Positions 63,401 to 64,000 of a DNA stretch of 64,000 nucleotides are shown one piece after another; the first letter of the stretch is position 1, and each line of letters starts with the position of its first letter. The notes under the pieces were generated by a model. The model had not been told where the DNA came from. It did not search any database and saw nothing but the letters and a program-made list of their open reading frames with translations. The stretch lies in the NCBI RefSeq assembly GCF_029227915.1, contig NC_079878.1, forward strand, positions 28,051,501 through 28,115,500, given 5' to 3'. The DNA comes from Hydractinia symbiolongicarpus (taxonomy: Eukaryota; Cnidaria; Hydrozoa; Anthoathecata; Hydractiniidae). The translations under genes were made by a program, and so were the position numbers.

Positions 63401-64000
63401 CTTTCAAACGGTATCAGTCCGTTTGAGTTACAACGGTTGGGTGACATATTCGTACCAACATGTATTTAGCGACATTTTCTGATATTACTAGGTTGAATCG
63501 CATTTAACAGTGAAACGATTGACTGTGGGACCTAATTGAACTAACTTTGGACTGCGATCTGATAAATGTGATAAACGAGACAATTGGACCCAAGAAATAA
63601 CATTCTTCTTAATTTGACAAAATTGCTGGAATTTACCGATTACACTGGGCGCTATGGTAGCGCTTTATTTAAAAGTTTAGATAAGTAAGTCATTTTGTAC
63701 TGTGGCACCAATTCTAGTCGTTAGCGTGCGTTGAAGAAGTAGAAACATTTTCAAAAACTACATTTCATTGACTTTCTAACGTTGTCAATCTGTTTGAGTT
63801 ACAACGGTTGCGTGACATATTCGTGCCAACATGTATTTAGTGATACTGTTCCGATAATACCAAGTTGTATCGCTTTTAACAGTGAAACGATTGACTGTGG
63901 GACTTAACTGAACTGACTCTGGACTGTGACCTCATGAATGTGATAAATGATCCAATTGGACTCCAAGGTATAACATTCTTCTTAATTTGACATGATTGCT

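Larger units (their letters stand above)
12769..64000 (+). repeat. 372-bp satellite array, main block (about 137 monomers, continues past the window)
   Basis: The same 372-373-bp monomer as left of the LINE runs without another gene or unrelated insertion to the window edge. Orientation is constant apart from three 134-bp inverted patches. Best conserved are GACTGTGGGA, the GCGCT-N5-AGCGC block, ATTTAAAAATTTAGATAA, TAGCCGTTAGCGCGCGCTGA and ATTACAACGGTTGCG. More variable are the part after GACTGTGGGACTTAATT (for example AACTGATTCTAGACTGTG, AAAGTAACTTTGGACTGTG or AACTGGTTTTTGACTTTTGATC) and the GATATT..CGATATTACTA segment. These variants recur in fixed order, which reveals HORs of different sizes along the array (listed separately). 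I see no promoter or conserved open frame in it. Confidence 0.97.

Noticed and set aside
12769-64000. CRISPR-like array
   Set aside because: The repeated unit is the whole 372-bp monomer, with no short repeats and unique spacers, and the context is eukaryotic.
12769-64000. CENP-B box
   Set aside because: ATTCGTACCAACATG shares TTCG-N4-A with the box, but the following CGGG is absent (ATGT or ATGC), so only half the motif is there.
12769-64000. Monomer as an ancient dimer of about 186-bp halves
   Set aside because: ACTGTGGGAC occurs twice per monomer (spacings about 178 and 195 bp), but the surrounding halves do not align beyond short matches by eye.
3370-64000. tRNA, 5S rRNA or rDNA spacer origin of the satellite
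   Set aside because: I see no A/B-box pair or cloverleaf, no 5S-like internal promoter and no rRNA similarity in the monomer.

Overview
The window looks like a repeat-rich, heterochromatin-like stretch of an animal (probably invertebrate) nuclear genome. It holds no functional host gene that I can see. The evidence is an AT-rich satellite filling about 88% of the window, one non-LTR retrotransposon of the CR1/L2 type, and the decayed end of a Polinton/Maverick- or adintovirus-like DNA element. The latter two families are common in cnidarian, mollusc and other invertebrate genomes. The species cannot be named from the sequence alone.

Layout. (1) 1-3042, minus strand: a broken gene for a protein-primed family B DNA polymerase, running off the left edge. 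At least four frameshifts and five in-frame stops make it a pseudogene. (2) 3043-3369: a non-coding junction with a two-copy 80-bp direct repeat, plausibly the terminal part of that element. (3) 3370-8508: about 14 monomers of a satellite with a period of 372-373 bp. (4) 8509-12768: a nearly full-length LINE. ORF1 carries an SGNH/GDSL esterase-like domain, ORF2 an AP-like endonuclease and reverse transcriptase, and the 3' end has AATAAA and an (ACAT)n tail. It sits inside the satellite array, whose phase continues across it. (5) 12769-64000: about 137 more satellite monomers to the right edge, with no other gene.

The most informative feature is the structure of the satellite. Monomers are ordered into higher-order repeats (HORs) of several sizes: 2, 3, 6, 8, about 9.3, about 11.3 and 13-14 monomers. 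The larger units tile as tandem blocks of 5215, 2238, 2236, 4219 and 3474 bp. All monomers run in one direction except for three copies of one 134-bp inverted patch. Each patch is preceded by the same out-of-phase deletion junction. This composite scar arose once and was then copied with the 4219- and 3474-bp units, so it tags the expansion history. Each monomer also carries a conserved set of short inverted repeats (AACGG/CCGTT alternations, GCGCT-N5-AGCGC and the palindrome AGCGCGCGCT).

No cellular pathway is encoded. The polymerase would have replicated its own element and the LINE proteins would have mobilised the LINE; both are damaged, though the reverse transcriptase part is one long open frame. 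The best candidate for something new is the HOR-organised 372-bp satellite, possibly centromeric or pericentromeric. That role is inference.
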